A DNA stretch of 64,000 nucleotides from contig NZ_CP120635.1 of assembly GCF_021353295.2 (NCBI RefSeq), positions 248,001 through 312,000 on the forward strand, in the 5' to 3' direction. Numbering within the stretch: the first letter of the stretch is position 1; the number at the start of each line of letters is the position of its first letter. The DNA comes from Pseudodesulfovibrio thermohalotolerans. Lineage in GTDB: Bacteria > Desulfobacterota > Desulfovibrionia > Desulfovibrionales > Desulfovibrionaceae. A program made the translations under genes and the position numbers. Of the stretch, positions 8,282 to 16,682 are shown in pieces. A model generated the notes under the pieces. It was not told the DNA's origin. It worked only from the letters and a program-made list of their open reading frames with translations, and searched no databases.

Positions 8282-9658
8282 CTATTCGGCTTCGTATTTC
8301 TTGAGCTTGCGGAAGACCGTGGTTCGGTCGAGTTTCAGCTCCTCGGCCAGCTTGGCAATATTGCCAACGCGTTTCATACCATTCAGAATTATGGCTTTTT
8401 CCACTTCGCCCAGGATTTCCTTCATGGATTTTCCGGAAACCTCCATGCCCGTGAGCCCGTCCTTGGCTCCCACACAAATCTTCGTGGAGGGGGAAAAGGG
8501 GAGATCCGCCACGTCGATCACGTTTTTCTTGGAGGTGACCACGCAACCGAGCACCAGATTTTCCAGCTCCCGGACGTTACCGGGCCAGGAATGCTTGAGC
8601 AGGGCATTTTCGGCTTCCTGGGAAAAGGTGATTTCACGCCGATACTTCTGGCAGAAGAATTTCAGAAAGGTTTTGACGAACGGCAGAATATCCACCTTGC
8701 GCTTCCTGAGCGGCGGAATGTCGATGACGGCAACCTTGAGCCGGTAATATAGGTCACTGCGGAATCGGCCCGCTTCGACTTCCTTTTCCAAATTTTTGTT
8801 GGTGGCGGCAACAATGCGGACCTTCACCTTTTGGGGAACCGTCGCCCCCACTCGCACAATCTCGCGGTCCTGCAACAAGCGCAGCAACCGGGTTTGCATG
8901 AGCAATGGCAACTCGCCTATTTCGTCGAGAAAAAGGGTTCCACCGGAAGCGGCCTCGATAAGGCCTATCTTCCCTCCTTTGTTGCCACCGGAAAATGTGC
9001 CGGGCGCATAGCCGAACAGTTCGGTTTCAATAAGATTTTTCGGCATGCTGCCGCAGTCGGCCTTGATGAAGGCCTTGTCCGCGTGGGGGCTGAGCTTGTG
9101 CAGCCGCCTGGCAAAGACATCCTTGCCGACTCCGGTTTCCCCCAAAAGCAGCACCGTCGCATCGGTTTCCGCAATAATGCTCAGTTGGCCGAAGAGCTGC
9201 TTCATGGTCTTGCTTTGGACCATGATCGGCATGTGATCCGCCGTCATGTCGATGCCTTGCATCTTTTGAAAGGCCTTGAGCAGTTCCTGCTGAGACGACA
9301 ACTGCTCTCGCAGTTCCGAGAGCTTGGTGACGTCGCGAAGATAGGTGATTACAAGGGCGACATTGCCGTCCTCGTCAAAAACGGGATGGCCTTCCAGGAC
9401 GAGTTTCTGTCCGCTGGCCAGTTCCTGGACCTGGGTTTCCGGCTGTTTGCTGCGGAGAATGCCTGGATTAAGGACAACGTCGAACAGGCCGCGTCGCACA
9501 AGGTCATGTACCGATTTGCCGATGAGTTCTTGCCTCGGGATGCCGGTCAACTCCTCATGGCGTTTATTGGCATATAGGATGATCCCGTCAGGATCACTAA
9601 TGGAAACAGCCTCATCAAACGTTTCGATAATTTGTGACCAATATTTTTTTACAGTCAT
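8282..9658 (-). CDS. PAS-domain sigma-54-dependent activator (likely regulator of the iseGH locus)
   Basis: 458 residues from the second in-frame ATG (9658), which has AAGGG just upstream; a first ATG at 9691 lacks a ribosome site. Domains: PAS about 5-115, AAA+ central domain about 140-375 (Walker A 'GETGVGKD', Walker B 'GGTLFLDEIGE', Arg-finger region 'FRSDLYYRL'), Fis-type HTH at the C-terminus ('NIAKLAEELKLDRTTVFRKL'). The sigma-54 contact loop, normally GAFTGA, reads GTFSGG (220-225). The gene lies convergent to iseH beside three sigma-54 promoters, so it probably activates iseGH, the amidohydrolase gene and dctPQM. The PAS domain suggests sensing of a small ligand, perhaps the sulfonate. 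Confidence 0.85.
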   Translation of the reverse strand: MTVKKYWSQIIETFDEAVSISDPDGIILYANKRHEELTGIPRQELIGKSVHDLVRRGLFDVVLNPGILRSKQPETQVQELASGQKLVLEGHPVFDEDGNVALVITYLRDVTKLSELREQLSSQQELLKAFQKMQGIDMTADHMPIMVQSKTMKQLFGQLSIIAETDATVLLLGETGVGKDVFARRLHKLSPHADKAFIKADCGSMPKNLIETELFGYAPGTFSGGNKGGKIGLIEAASGGTLFLDEIGELPLLMQTRLLRLLQDREIVRVGATVPQKVKVRIVAATNKNLEKEVEAGRFRSDLYYRLKVAVIDIPPLRKRKVDILPFVKTFLKFFCQKYRREITFSQEAENALLKHSWPGNVRELENLVLGCVVTSKKNVIDVADLPFSPSTKICVGAKDGLTGMEVSGKSMKEILGEVEKAIILNGMKRVGNIAKLAEELKLDRTTVFRKLKKYEAE

Positions 9659-9721
9659 AAAAGCCCTTATTTTAAGGGGGGAATGTGTCATTTATTGATG
9701 TAAATGGTAAACCTGAAAAAT

Positions 9722-10122
9722 CTAAGTTAAGCCTCTCACAAACAGTAGTCTAGGGTAAAAAATGATGCCTCTGTGAGGCTGTTTGGCAAATTCCTTGCTG
9801 TCCAGCACACCCTGTGCAGGGTGCTTCCGGTTTTTTACCGGCGCATGGTTCTTTGCCCCACAGGTAAACAACACAACCGGATTTGGAGCGGCCCTGGCGG
9901 CCATGTTCTTTAAAGCAAATTTTGTGCCTTTTGAGATCGCAATTTCGGCATCCAAGACATCCAAACCGTCACCGAATATATGGACTGCCCAGTGCTTGTT
10001 GGACTACTCCGGCAAGGTGTCGATGACGGGAAAGCTAGACGAGATTCTTTTGGACCTCTGAGCAAAACATGATCCCGGCAAGAAATGGGTGTCCCTCTCG
10101 TTTTTCCCTGTCGCCGACGGCA
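9722..10122. other. Intergenic region with short inverted repeats; no gene assigned
   Basis: About 400 bp with short open frames on both strands (plus 9783-10061, 92 codons; minus 9722-9964, 80 codons). Neither has a ribosome site or recognisable domain. The region holds several tight hairpins: GCCTC/GAGGC near 9770, CACCCT-gtgc-AGGGTG at 9808-9823, and CCGG-tttttta-CCGG just after. This is compatible with a small non-autonomous repeat or a decayed gene. I cannot decide which. Confidence 0.3.
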
Positions 10123-10123
10123 C

Positions 10124-10162
10124 AACAAGGCCCCCGCAAGGGTTGCTTGCGGGGGCCTTGTT
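10124..10162 (-). terminator. Strong hairpin terminator downstream of phoB-like gene
   Basis: Perfect 16-bp stem AACAAGGCCCCCGCAA / TTGCGGGGGCCTTGTT with a 7-nt loop, 28 nt past the stop codon. The minus-strand tail is only moderately U-rich. Confidence 0.7.
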
Positions 10163-10189
10163 CTTGGCAATGAAAGGTCGCGATTCGGG

Positions 10190-10876
10190 CTATGCCTTGA
10201 AGCGGTAGCCCACGCCGCGGATGGTTTCGATCCAGGAGGCGTAGGGGCCGAGTTTCTGGCGCAGGCGTCGAACGTGGGTGTCGACGGTGCGGGAGTAGCC
10301 CTCGAAATGGGTGTCCCAGACGGTGTCCAGGAGGTTGTCGCGGGTCTGGACTTTGCCCGCGCCCGAGACGAGAACGGTCAGAAGCTTGAATTCGGTGGCG
10401 GTGAGGGCTGTTTCCTCGCCGTCGATGGTGATTTGGTGCGCTTCGAAGTCGATGCGCAGGCCTTCGCGTTCCCAGAGTTTGGGGGCGTTGGGCTCGGGCG
10501 CGCCGTAGCGGCGCAGGATGGCCTTGATGCGCAGGACGAGTTCGCGCGGAGAGAAGGGTTTGACCACGTAGTCGTCGGCGCCGAGCTCCAGGCCGACGAT
10601 CTTGTCGACTTCTTCGCCCTTAGCCGTGAGCATGATGACGGGAATGCGGGCCGTGGCAGGATCGCCTTTGAGCTGGCGACAGACCTCAAGGCCGTCGGTG
10701 CCGGGCATCATCAGGTCCAGCAGGATGATGTCGGGCTTGAAGGCGTGGGCCAGGTTGAGGCCGAGTTGACCGTCTTCTGCGGCGGCCACGTCGAACCCGG
10801 CGGCGGTGAGGTTGTATTTCAGCAGTTCACGCGTGTCTCTGTGGTCTTCGACCACCAGGATTTTCTGGGCTGACAC
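10190..10876 (-). CDS. phoB: PhoB-type OmpR-family response regulator
   Basis: 228 residues from a GTG at 10876 with AAAGGAG upstream. Receiver domain 1-120: acidic pocket 'VVEDH', phospho-Asp in 'ILLDLMMPG', switch 'MLTAKGEE', Lys in 'VVKPFSP'. The C-terminal winged helix (about 135-228) ends 'SRTVDTHVRRLRQKLG ... VGYRF'. Closest in feel to PhoB, the phosphate-starvation activator, but no kinase is adjacent. The pstB-phoU genes lie 35 kb away behind a Pho-box-like site. The symbol is therefore probable rather than certain; other OmpR-type regulators of this length remain possible. Confidence 0.7.
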   Translation of the reverse strand: MSAQKILVVEDHRDTRELLKYNLTAAGFDVAAAEDGQLGLNLAHAFKPDIILLDLMMPGTDGLEVCRQLKGDPATARIPVIMLTAKGEEVDKIVGLELGADDYVVKPFSPRELVLRIKAILRRYGAPEPNAPKLWEREGLRIDFEAHQITIDGEETALTATEFKLLTVLVSGAGKVQTRDNLLDTVWDTHFEGYSRTVDTHVRRLRQKLGPYASWIETIRGVGYRFKA

Positions 10877-10920
10877 TGTAGGCTCCTTTCGGTGTGATTG
10901 GGACTGCTATACCCCATGTC

Positions 10921-10939
10921 TGTAACATTCAGTGTTACA
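10921..10939. promoter_or_regulatory. Palindrome upstream of phoB-like gene, possible autoregulatory site
   Basis: TGTAACA-TTCAG-TGTTACA, perfect 7-bp arms, 45 bp upstream of the GTG start. The TGTAAC/TGTTAC units resemble the degenerate half-sites of Pho boxes, such as the one upstream of pstB. Binding by the adjacent regulator is inference. Confidence 0.45.
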
Positions 10940-11140
10940 TGTGGGCAACAATTTCGCAACTTGGCGGTCCTGTGGGGACCCGTTCGGAATGCGTGGGAGT
11001 GGGACTGGACGTAACGGATGGGGTTGGGCAACCTGTTGAATTAATATGGCGACAATCTTGTTTCAAGGCATAAAGCGACGGGACCGCATGGCCGATAAGT
11101 AGGCAACGGAAGGAACCCTTCAGCCACCACCGGAGCGACG

Positions 11141-11356
11141 ATGTATTACCACGGATTCGATAAGAAATTTCCCTCTGGGAGCAAATACTGGACCTTGTAT
11201 GATGACCAGCTCATCGGGATGTTGTTCTTCAAGATCGTGAACAAGACCGTCAGCGTCGAAGCAGGGGATGCGGGTCCTGAAGGCATGGTGGACGAAATGG
11301 TGCAGAATCTGTTCGACCTCTGTTTCTACATCAACAAGGACTTCCACGACTGTTAG
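11141..11356 (+). CDS. Small hypothetical protein
   Basis: 71 residues, starting MYYHGFDKKFPSG, aromatic-rich and mildly acidic, ending DFHDC. CGGAGCG lies 6 nt upstream and a good intrinsic terminator follows at 11387, so it looks like a real monocistronic gene. No domain recognised and no signal peptide. About 250 bp of non-coding leader lies between it and the divergent phoB-like gene. Confidence 0.55.
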   Translation: MYYHGFDKKFPSGSKYWTLYDDQLIGMLFFKIVNKTVSVEAGDAGPEGMVDEMVQNLFDLCFYINKDFHDC

Positions 11357-11386
11357 ACGCTCCCGGACTGGAAATATCGTCGCAAC

Positions 11387-11410
11387 GGCCCGGTCATCCG
11401 GGCCTTTTTT
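11387..11410 (+). terminator. Rho-independent terminator
   Basis: GGCCCGG-tcat-CCGGGCC followed by TTTTTT, 31 nt after the small ORF stop. Confidence 0.9.
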
Positions 11411-11507
11411 GTGGGGAAGCGTGTGGTTATTGACTCGTCGATGGGATTAGTGAAGTATAGGCATCATTGGGATAGCCTTATCTATAGTCAGCCGGGAGGC
11501 TCCTTAA

Positions 11508-12698
11508 ATGCATATGCAATCCAAATTGACCGTGAGCTACGTAGTCGTCGGCCTTGTAGGCTGTCTGGCGGCAATTCTCGTCGCCCGGCAGCTTATTCGG
11601 AGCGATTTTACGGAGTATGTCTCGGCCCGCGAGTTCGCATTGTTCAAATCGGACCTCGCCGATTATGCCGCCCGGCACGGCGGACTGGACAAGGCCATGC
11701 TCGCCGAACCGTTCGGCGTTTTTTTATCTCCGGTCGATGGGGCGTCCAAGCTGTGGCAGGGCGGACCGTTTCGTTTTCTTGTGATGGATGAACGCGGCAC
11801 TGTTTTGCATCCGGCCGGTCCCTTCAAGGTCGGGCAGACCGTGTCCGGCGAAGTGCTGGAACGCGCCGAGCCCGTGACTGTGGGCGGGCGCGTGGCGGCG
11901 TTGGTCGCGCAAACTGGCGCGGAGCGGCTGACCGAGGCTGACGCGGCTTTCATGGGCATGACGGACGCGTCCATGGGCGTGGGAATGGCGGTGGCGGCGG
12001 CGTTTGTCGGGCTGTTCGGTCTGGGCCTGGCATGGCGGCAATCCGCTGCGGCCCGCGATCTGGTCGCGGCCGTCCGCCTGGGGCGCGAGCAGGGCGGAGA
12101 GCCCCATCGCGTCGAGGCGATGTCGGACGACGAACTGGGAGAGCTGGCCGACGCCTACAACGCCGTGAACGAGGAGTTGGCCCGTTGCCGGGGCGAACTC
12201 GACGAACTGGCCGTGACCGATCCGCAGACGAATTTGTACAACCGCCGCCATTTCGACGAGCAGGCGCGGCAGTTTTTCGAGAGCGCGAAGCGGTACGATC
12301 AGCCCCTGTCCGTCATGATGGGCAGCCTGGACAGGTTCCGGGCCCTGAACGAAACCTTCACCAGAGAGGTGGGCGACCTGGTCCTGGAGAAGGTCGCGGA
12401 GCTGTTTTCCCGGCATACCCGCAAGAGCGACGTGGTCGCGCGATACGGTGACGAGGATTTCGTGGTTCTGTTCACCAATACCGCCCGGGAACGGGCGGCC
12501 GTGGCCTGCGAAAACATACGGCAGGCCGTGGAGCGGTATCCGTGGGACGAAATCCATCCCGAGCTGACGGTGACCGTCTCCATGGGCCTCGCGGGCAACG
12601 GGGAACTGAGCAGCGCGGCGTCCATGGTCGCCAGGGCGGAGCAATATCTGGCCGCGGCCAAGGCGGGCGGGCGCAACAGGCTGGCCGGGGACGAGTAG
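11508..12698 (+). CDS. Membrane GGDEF-domain protein, probably catalytically inactive
   Basis: 396 residues. TM helix at about 8-28, extracytoplasmic sensor segment to about 155, second TM at about 157-176, HAMP-like linker, then a GGDEF domain (about 235-390). The fold is clear from 'TDPQTNLYNRRHFDE' and 'AKAGGRNRL', but the signature is GDEDF (314-318) instead of GG(D/E)EF. The metal-binding Asp of the D-x-D-x-F motif is Ser273 ('GSLDRF'). Loss of the metal ligand and the second glycine argue against diguanylate cyclase activity; a nucleotide-sensing or scaffold role is more likely. Monocistronic, with GGAGGC upstream of the ATG. Confidence 0.85.
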   Translation: MHMQSKLTVSYVVVGLVGCLAAILVARQLIRSDFTEYVSAREFALFKSDLADYAARHGGLDKAMLAEPFGVFLSPVDGASKLWQGGPFRFLVMDERGTVLHPAGPFKVGQTVSGEVLERAEPVTVGGRVAALVAQTGAERLTEADAAFMGMTDASMGVGMAVAAAFVGLFGLGLAWRQSAAARDLVAAVRLGREQGGEPHRVEAMSDDELGELADAYNAVNEELARCRGELDELAVTDPQTNLYNRRHFDEQARQFFESAKRYDQPLSVMMGSLDRFRALNETFTREVGDLVLEKVAELFSRHTRKSDVVARYGDEDFVVLFTNTARERAAVACENIRQAVERYPWDEIHPELTVTVSMGLAGNGELSSAASMVARAEQYLAAAKAGGRNRLAGDE

Positions 12699-12718
12699 CG
12701 GGCCGGAGCCGGGGGCTT

Positions 12719-13882
12719 TTACGCCCCCAGGCAGATATTCACGGCTTTTATAACGTCGGCCACGTCGTCGTCGGTAAGTTTCGCGGACAGCGGCAGGCTG
12801 ATGGTCTCGCGGCCCAGGGCGACGGCGTGCGGGGTGTCTTCCAGCTTCCAGCCGTACCGCTCCTGGTAGTAGGGATGCTCGGGGATGGCCAGGTAGTGGA
12901 CGCCTGCCCCGATGTTCTCCTTGGTCAGCCGCACCAGGAACTGGTCGCGGTCGATGCCGCAGGCCACGGGGTCGAGCATAATGGTGTACAGATGCCGCGC
13001 GTGGCGGGTGTCCGGCTCCTCGGGGGCGGGGATGCCCACGGGCAGGGCGCGGAACGCCTCCTGATACATGTCCCAGATTTCGCAGCGCCGCTTGAAGTTT
13101 TCTTCCACCCGGTTGAGCTGATGGATGCCGATGGCGGCCTGGATGTCCATCATGTTGTACTTGAACCCGGCGTGGACCACCTCGTAATGCTTGTATCCCT
13201 CGTCAGAGAACCGTTTCCACGCGTCGGCGGACATGCCGTGGAGACCGAGCACCTTGACGGTGCGGATGTCCTCCTCGTCGCGGGCGATAACCATGCCGCC
13301 CTCGCCGGTGCAGACGTTCTTGGTCACGTAGAAGGAGAAGCAACCGAAGTTGCCGAACGTGCCGGCGTGGCGGCCCTTGTAGGTGGTCTCGATGGCGTGG
13401 GCGCAGTCCTCCACCACCTTGAGGCCGTGCTGGTCGGCGATGGCCATGATGGAATCCATGTCGCAGGGCCGTCCCGCGAAGTGCACGGGCAGGATGGCCC
13501 GGGTGCGCGGGGTGATCTTCTCTCGGATGCTGACCGGGTCGATGTTCTGGGTGACCGGGTCCACATCGGCCAGCACGGGCGTGCACCCGGCGTGGATGAT
13601 TGCGTTGACCGAGGCGCAGAAGGTAAGCGGCGTGGTGATGACCTCGTCGCCGGGCTTGAGGCCGAGGGCAACCAGGGAGAGGTGCAGGGCGGCGGTGCAG
13701 GAGTTGCAAGCCGCGGCGTAGGGGGCGTCCACGTATTGCGAGAAGTCCTTCTCGAACCGGGCCACCTTGGGGCCGGTGCCGATCCAGCCCGACTTCATGG
13801 AGGCCACTACCTCGTCGATCTCGTCCTGCTCTATGCGGGGTGCGCCGAAAACCAGAAAATTATCTTTGGAACGAACGGGCAT
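12719..13882 (-). CDS. DegT/DnrJ/EryC1/StrS-family PLP aminotransferase
   Basis: 387 residues, full length for the family (370-400). N-terminal 'FLVFGAPRIEQDEIDEV', substrate/cofactor segment 'ACNSCTAALHLSL', Asp-containing 'VVEDCAHAIE', and the PLP-binding lysine in 'CFSFYVTKNVCTGEGGM'. Such enzymes transfer an amino group from glutamate to a keto-sugar nucleotide for surface polysaccharides or glycosylation. No sugar genes flank it, so the precise sugar is unknown. ArnB/PseC/WecE-type functions are all possible. Confidence 0.85.
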   Translation of the reverse strand: MPVRSKDNFLVFGAPRIEQDEIDEVVASMKSGWIGTGPKVARFEKDFSQYVDAPYAAACNSCTAALHLSLVALGLKPGDEVITTPLTFCASVNAIIHAGCTPVLADVDPVTQNIDPVSIREKITPRTRAILPVHFAGRPCDMDSIMAIADQHGLKVVEDCAHAIETTYKGRHAGTFGNFGCFSFYVTKNVCTGEGGMVIARDEEDIRTVKVLGLHGMSADAWKRFSDEGYKHYEVVHAGFKYNMMDIQAAIGIHQLNRVEENFKRRCEIWDMYQEAFRALPVGIPAPEEPDTRHARHLYTIMLDPVACGIDRDQFLVRLTKENIGAGVHYLAIPEHPYYQERYGWKLEDTPHAVALGRETISLPLSAKLTDDDVADVIKAVNICLGA

Positions 13883-14123
13883 GTCCGTGTTCTCCTTGTA
13901 TGGGTTACGTGTGGCGAGGTGTAGCAGATAATGATTCGGCGGTAAATGTCGACAGCGTCGCGGGCGGCAGGGACGCGCCCGGCAAAGGGAGGGGATGGGC
14001 CCCGCGCGAACCGTCTGTGGGAGGCCTTATCCTCAGCCTGTCCGACGCGTCAAACGGCATTGACCGCACGGTGCGCGGTCGGCTATCCAATATGGGTCGC
14101 AAACAAACCTGACGAGGCCCTCC

Positions 14124-15161
14124 GTGGAAATCCTGCTCTTCCTCATGGCCGTGGTGCCGTCCGCCGTGCTCCTGTGGCTGTTCCTGTCGAACGACAGGTA
14201 TCCCGAACCGGCCGGGGCGTTGATCTCGACCTTTCTTCTCGGGGTTCTCATCGTCCTCGGCATCTACCTGCTTTATCCGTTTCTCTCCCTGATAGCCTCG
14301 GCCCTGCCTTCGGACAATCCCTACCTCATGGGCGCGGGGCAGGCGTTTCTCATGGCCGCCCTGCCCGAGGAGTGCTTCAAGCTCATCGCGCTCAGGCGGT
14401 ACTGCGTCAATCATCCGGCTTTTGACGAGCCCATGGACGGTATCGTCTACGGGGTGACCGTGTCGCTTGGCTTCGCCACGGCCGAAAACCTTCTCTACGT
14501 CCTGGACGGCGGCTTGAACGTGGCCGTTGGGCGCGCGTTTCTGGCCGTGCCGTGCCACGCGCTGGTGGGAGCGGTGATGGGCTACCACGTGGGCTTGGCC
14601 GCATTCTCGCGCGGTGAGCGCGCGGGGCGGTATCTCAAGGCCCTGGGGCTGGCCGTCCTGTTCCATGGCTTGTACGATTTCGTCCCGCTGACCTTCCGGG
14701 CCGCCGATTCCATGAACGTGGCCGTTCCGGGAACCGTGACCGTGGGGTTGAATGTGTTTTTCGGCGTGGTCATGTTCGTGCTGATCCGCTACGTGGCGGT
14801 GCTGACCCGCTCCATGCGGACCATGCAGCGTGAGGACGCGCCTCCGAGCTTCGGTTTCAGCCGGGTTTTGCCCAACAGGCAGCGCACCCTGGACCCCGCC
14901 CTCAAGCGCAGCCGCTTCCGGCGTTGGCTCAAGGCGTGTCGCGACGAGACCGGCCCCATGGACCTGCTGTTCGCCGCATTGTGTCTGGTGGGCGTGTTCT
15001 GCGCCCTGGCGGGAGCGGCCCATTTGGGCAATCCGGGCGACCCCATGTCCAGCATATCTCTCGCCGTGGCCGTGATTTTTTTCGTTTACGGCCTCGGGTT
15101 CGCGGCTCGCGGCATGGGCAAGCTGACGGCCGGACTGCTCCGGAACCGGGACGGCAAATGA
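14124..15161 (+). CDS. PrsW-family intramembrane protease
   Basis: 345 residues from a GTG at 14124. Multi-pass membrane protein carrying the PrsW motif set: EExxK in 'LPEECFKL' (E82, E83), FxxxEN in 'GFATAENLLY' (E121), His145 in 'PCHALVGAV', and HxxxD in 'FHGLYDF' (H181, D185). Family members cleave membrane proteins such as the anti-sigma factor RsiW. A C-terminal extension (about 210-345) has a basic cytoplasmic stretch and two further membrane segments. No anti-sigma gene is adjacent, so the substrate is unknown. Confidence 0.82.
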   Translation: MEILLFLMAVVPSAVLLWLFLSNDRYPEPAGALISTFLLGVLIVLGIYLLYPFLSLIASALPSDNPYLMGAGQAFLMAALPEECFKLIALRRYCVNHPAFDEPMDGIVYGVTVSLGFATAENLLYVLDGGLNVAVGRAFLAVPCHALVGAVMGYHVGLAAFSRGERAGRYLKALGLAVLFHGLYDFVPLTFRAADSMNVAVPGTVTVGLNVFFGVVMFVLIRYVAVLTRSMRTMQREDAPPSFGFSRVLPNRQRTLDPALKRSRFRRWLKACRDETGPMDLLFAALCLVGVFCALAGAAHLGNPGDPMSSISLAVAVIFFVYGLGFAARGMGKLTAGLLRNRDGK

Positions 15162-15270
15162 CAATCGGGTGACGTCCGGGCGCGCCGGTTGCGCTTTGGC
15201 ACGGTATTGGCTATATAGCCCCCGGCCCAATCCCGGGCCCAGAAACACCATCTGATACGAGGTACCGCAA

Positions 15271-15645
15271 GTGATCAGACCAGATTTCGAAAAGATGAAT
15301 GGGCTTGTGCCCGCCATCGCTCAGGACGCCGAAACCGGCGAGGTCCTGATGATGGCCTACATGAACGAAGAGTCATGGGACAAAACACTGGAAACCGGCG
15401 AGGCCCATTACTGGAGCCGCAGCCGACAGGAGCTGTGGCATAAGGGCGGTACCTCGGGCCATACGCAGAAGGTGAAGTCCATCCGCATTGACTGCGACGA
15501 CGACACCTTGGTACTTCTCATCGAACAGATCGGCGGCGCGGCCTGCCACAAGGGCTACCGCTCCTGCTTCTACCGCGAACTCAAGGACGGCGAGGAGAGC
15601 TTGTGCTCGCCCCTCGTCTTCGACCCCAAAGAGGTTTATAAATAA
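15271..15645 (+). CDS. hisI: Phosphoribosyl-AMP cyclohydrolase
   Basis: 124 residues from a GTG at 15271. Histidine biosynthesis step 3: opening of the adenine ring of phosphoribosyl-AMP. The metal sites are visible: Mg ligands in 'DCDDDTL' and the zinc cysteines in '[14 protein letters not shown]'. This is a stand-alone HisI domain without the HisE pyrophosphatase fusion. The stop overlaps the hisG ATG as TAATG, so hisI-hisG are coupled. Confidence 0.95.
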   Translation: MIRPDFEKMNGLVPAIAQDAETGEVLMMAYMNEESWDKTLETGEAHYWSRSRQELWHKGGTSGHTQKVKSIRIDCDDDTLVLLIEQIGGAACHKGYRSCFYRELKDGEESLCSPLVFDPKEVYK

Positions 15646-16523
15646 TGAGTGAACAGTTCCTTCGACTCGGCGTACCCAAAGGCTCCCTTCAGGATGCGAC
15701 CCTCAAGCTCTTCGAAAAGGCGGGCTGGAAGATCAAGTTGCACGAGCGCAACTACTTCCCCGACATCGACGACAACCGCATTAAATGTTCTCTGGCGCGT
15801 GCCCAGGAAATGTCCATGTACGTCGAAAACGGCACGTTTGACGTCGGCCTGACCGGCATGGACTGGATTCGCGAGAACAAGTCCGACGTGGTGGTGGTCG
15901 ACGACCTCATCTACTCCAAGGTCTCCAACCGCAAGGCCCGCTGGGTCCTGTGCGTGCGCGGCGACTCCCCGTACAAGCGGCCCGAGGATCTTGAAGGCAA
16001 GAAGATATCCACCGAGCTCATGGGCTTCACCAAGGAGTATTTCGAGTCCATCGGCGTGAACGTGGACGTTTCCTTCTCCTGGGGCACCACCGAGGCCAAG
16101 GTGGTCGAAGGGTTGTGCGACGGCATCGTCGAGATCACCGAGACCGGCACGACCATCAAGGCCAACGGGCTGCGGATCATCGCCGAGCTGATGCAGACCA
16201 ATACCCAGATCATCGCCAACAAGGATGCCTGGGCCAACCCGGAAAAGCGGCAGCTTATCGAGGAGATCAACATGCTCCTCCAGGGCGCGCTGCGCGCGGG
16301 CAAGATGGTCGGGCTCAAGATGAACCTGCCCAAGGACAAGCTGTCCGAACTCAACGGCACCCTGCCCTCCCTGAACTCGCCCACCGTGGCCGAGTTGCAG
16401 GACCCCAACTGGCTGTCCGTCGAGGTCATGGTCGAGGAGAAGATCGTTCGCGAGCTTATCCCGAAACTGGTCAGCTTCGGTGCCGAGGGCATCATTGAAT
16501 ATCCGCTGAACAAGGTTATCTAG
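15645..16523 (+). CDS. hisG: ATP phosphoribosyltransferase (long form)
   Basis: 292 residues, the length of the HisG-long form. It has an N-terminal catalytic part ('LGVPKGSLQDATL', 'GLTGMDWI', and the PRPP-binding 'EITETGTTIKAN') and a C-terminal regulatory ACT-like domain from about 215 ('ANPEKRQLIEEINMLL ... SFGAEGIIEY'). It catalyses the first, histidine-inhibited step of histidine synthesis and does not need HisZ. Translationally coupled to hisI and followed by a strong terminator. Confidence 0.95.
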   Translation: MSEQFLRLGVPKGSLQDATLKLFEKAGWKIKLHERNYFPDIDDNRIKCSLARAQEMSMYVENGTFDVGLTGMDWIRENKSDVVVVDDLIYSKVSNRKARWVLCVRGDSPYKRPEDLEGKKISTELMGFTKEYFESIGVNVDVSFSWGTTEAKVVEGLCDGIVEITETGTTIKANGLRIIAELMQTNTQIIANKDAWANPEKRQLIEEINMLLQGALRAGKMVGLKMNLPKDKLSELNGTLPSLNSPTVAELQDPNWLSVEVMVEEKIVRELIPKLVSFGAEGIIEYPLNKVI

Positions 16524-16550
16524 CCGTTCGGCGCGGCAACGCGAAATCAA

Positions 16551-16582
16551 GACGCGGTCCATTGCGGGCCGCGTCTTTTTTT
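16551..16582 (+). terminator. Rho-independent terminator of hisIG
   Basis: GACGCGG...CCGCGTC stem followed by seven Ts, 27 nt after the hisG stop. Confidence 0.92.
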
Positions 16583-16682
16583 GCGCTCGAACAACGAGGC
16601 GGGAAGCGTCCGCCGGATGCGAAGTCACCCGACACCACGCCAAAGGCGGCTTCCTTCTTTTTTCTGTCTTTCCCCGCGCCGG

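Noticed and set aside
9783..10061. 92-codon plus-strand ORF
   Set aside because: No ribosome site and it overlaps an equally open minus-strand frame; kept only as part of a non-coding region.
11041..11140. Possible c-di-GMP (GEMM) riboswitch upstream of the small ORF
   Set aside because: Some short GC blocks and the nearby GGDEF gene suggested it, but the conserved GEMM core and tetraloop arrangement could not be matched.
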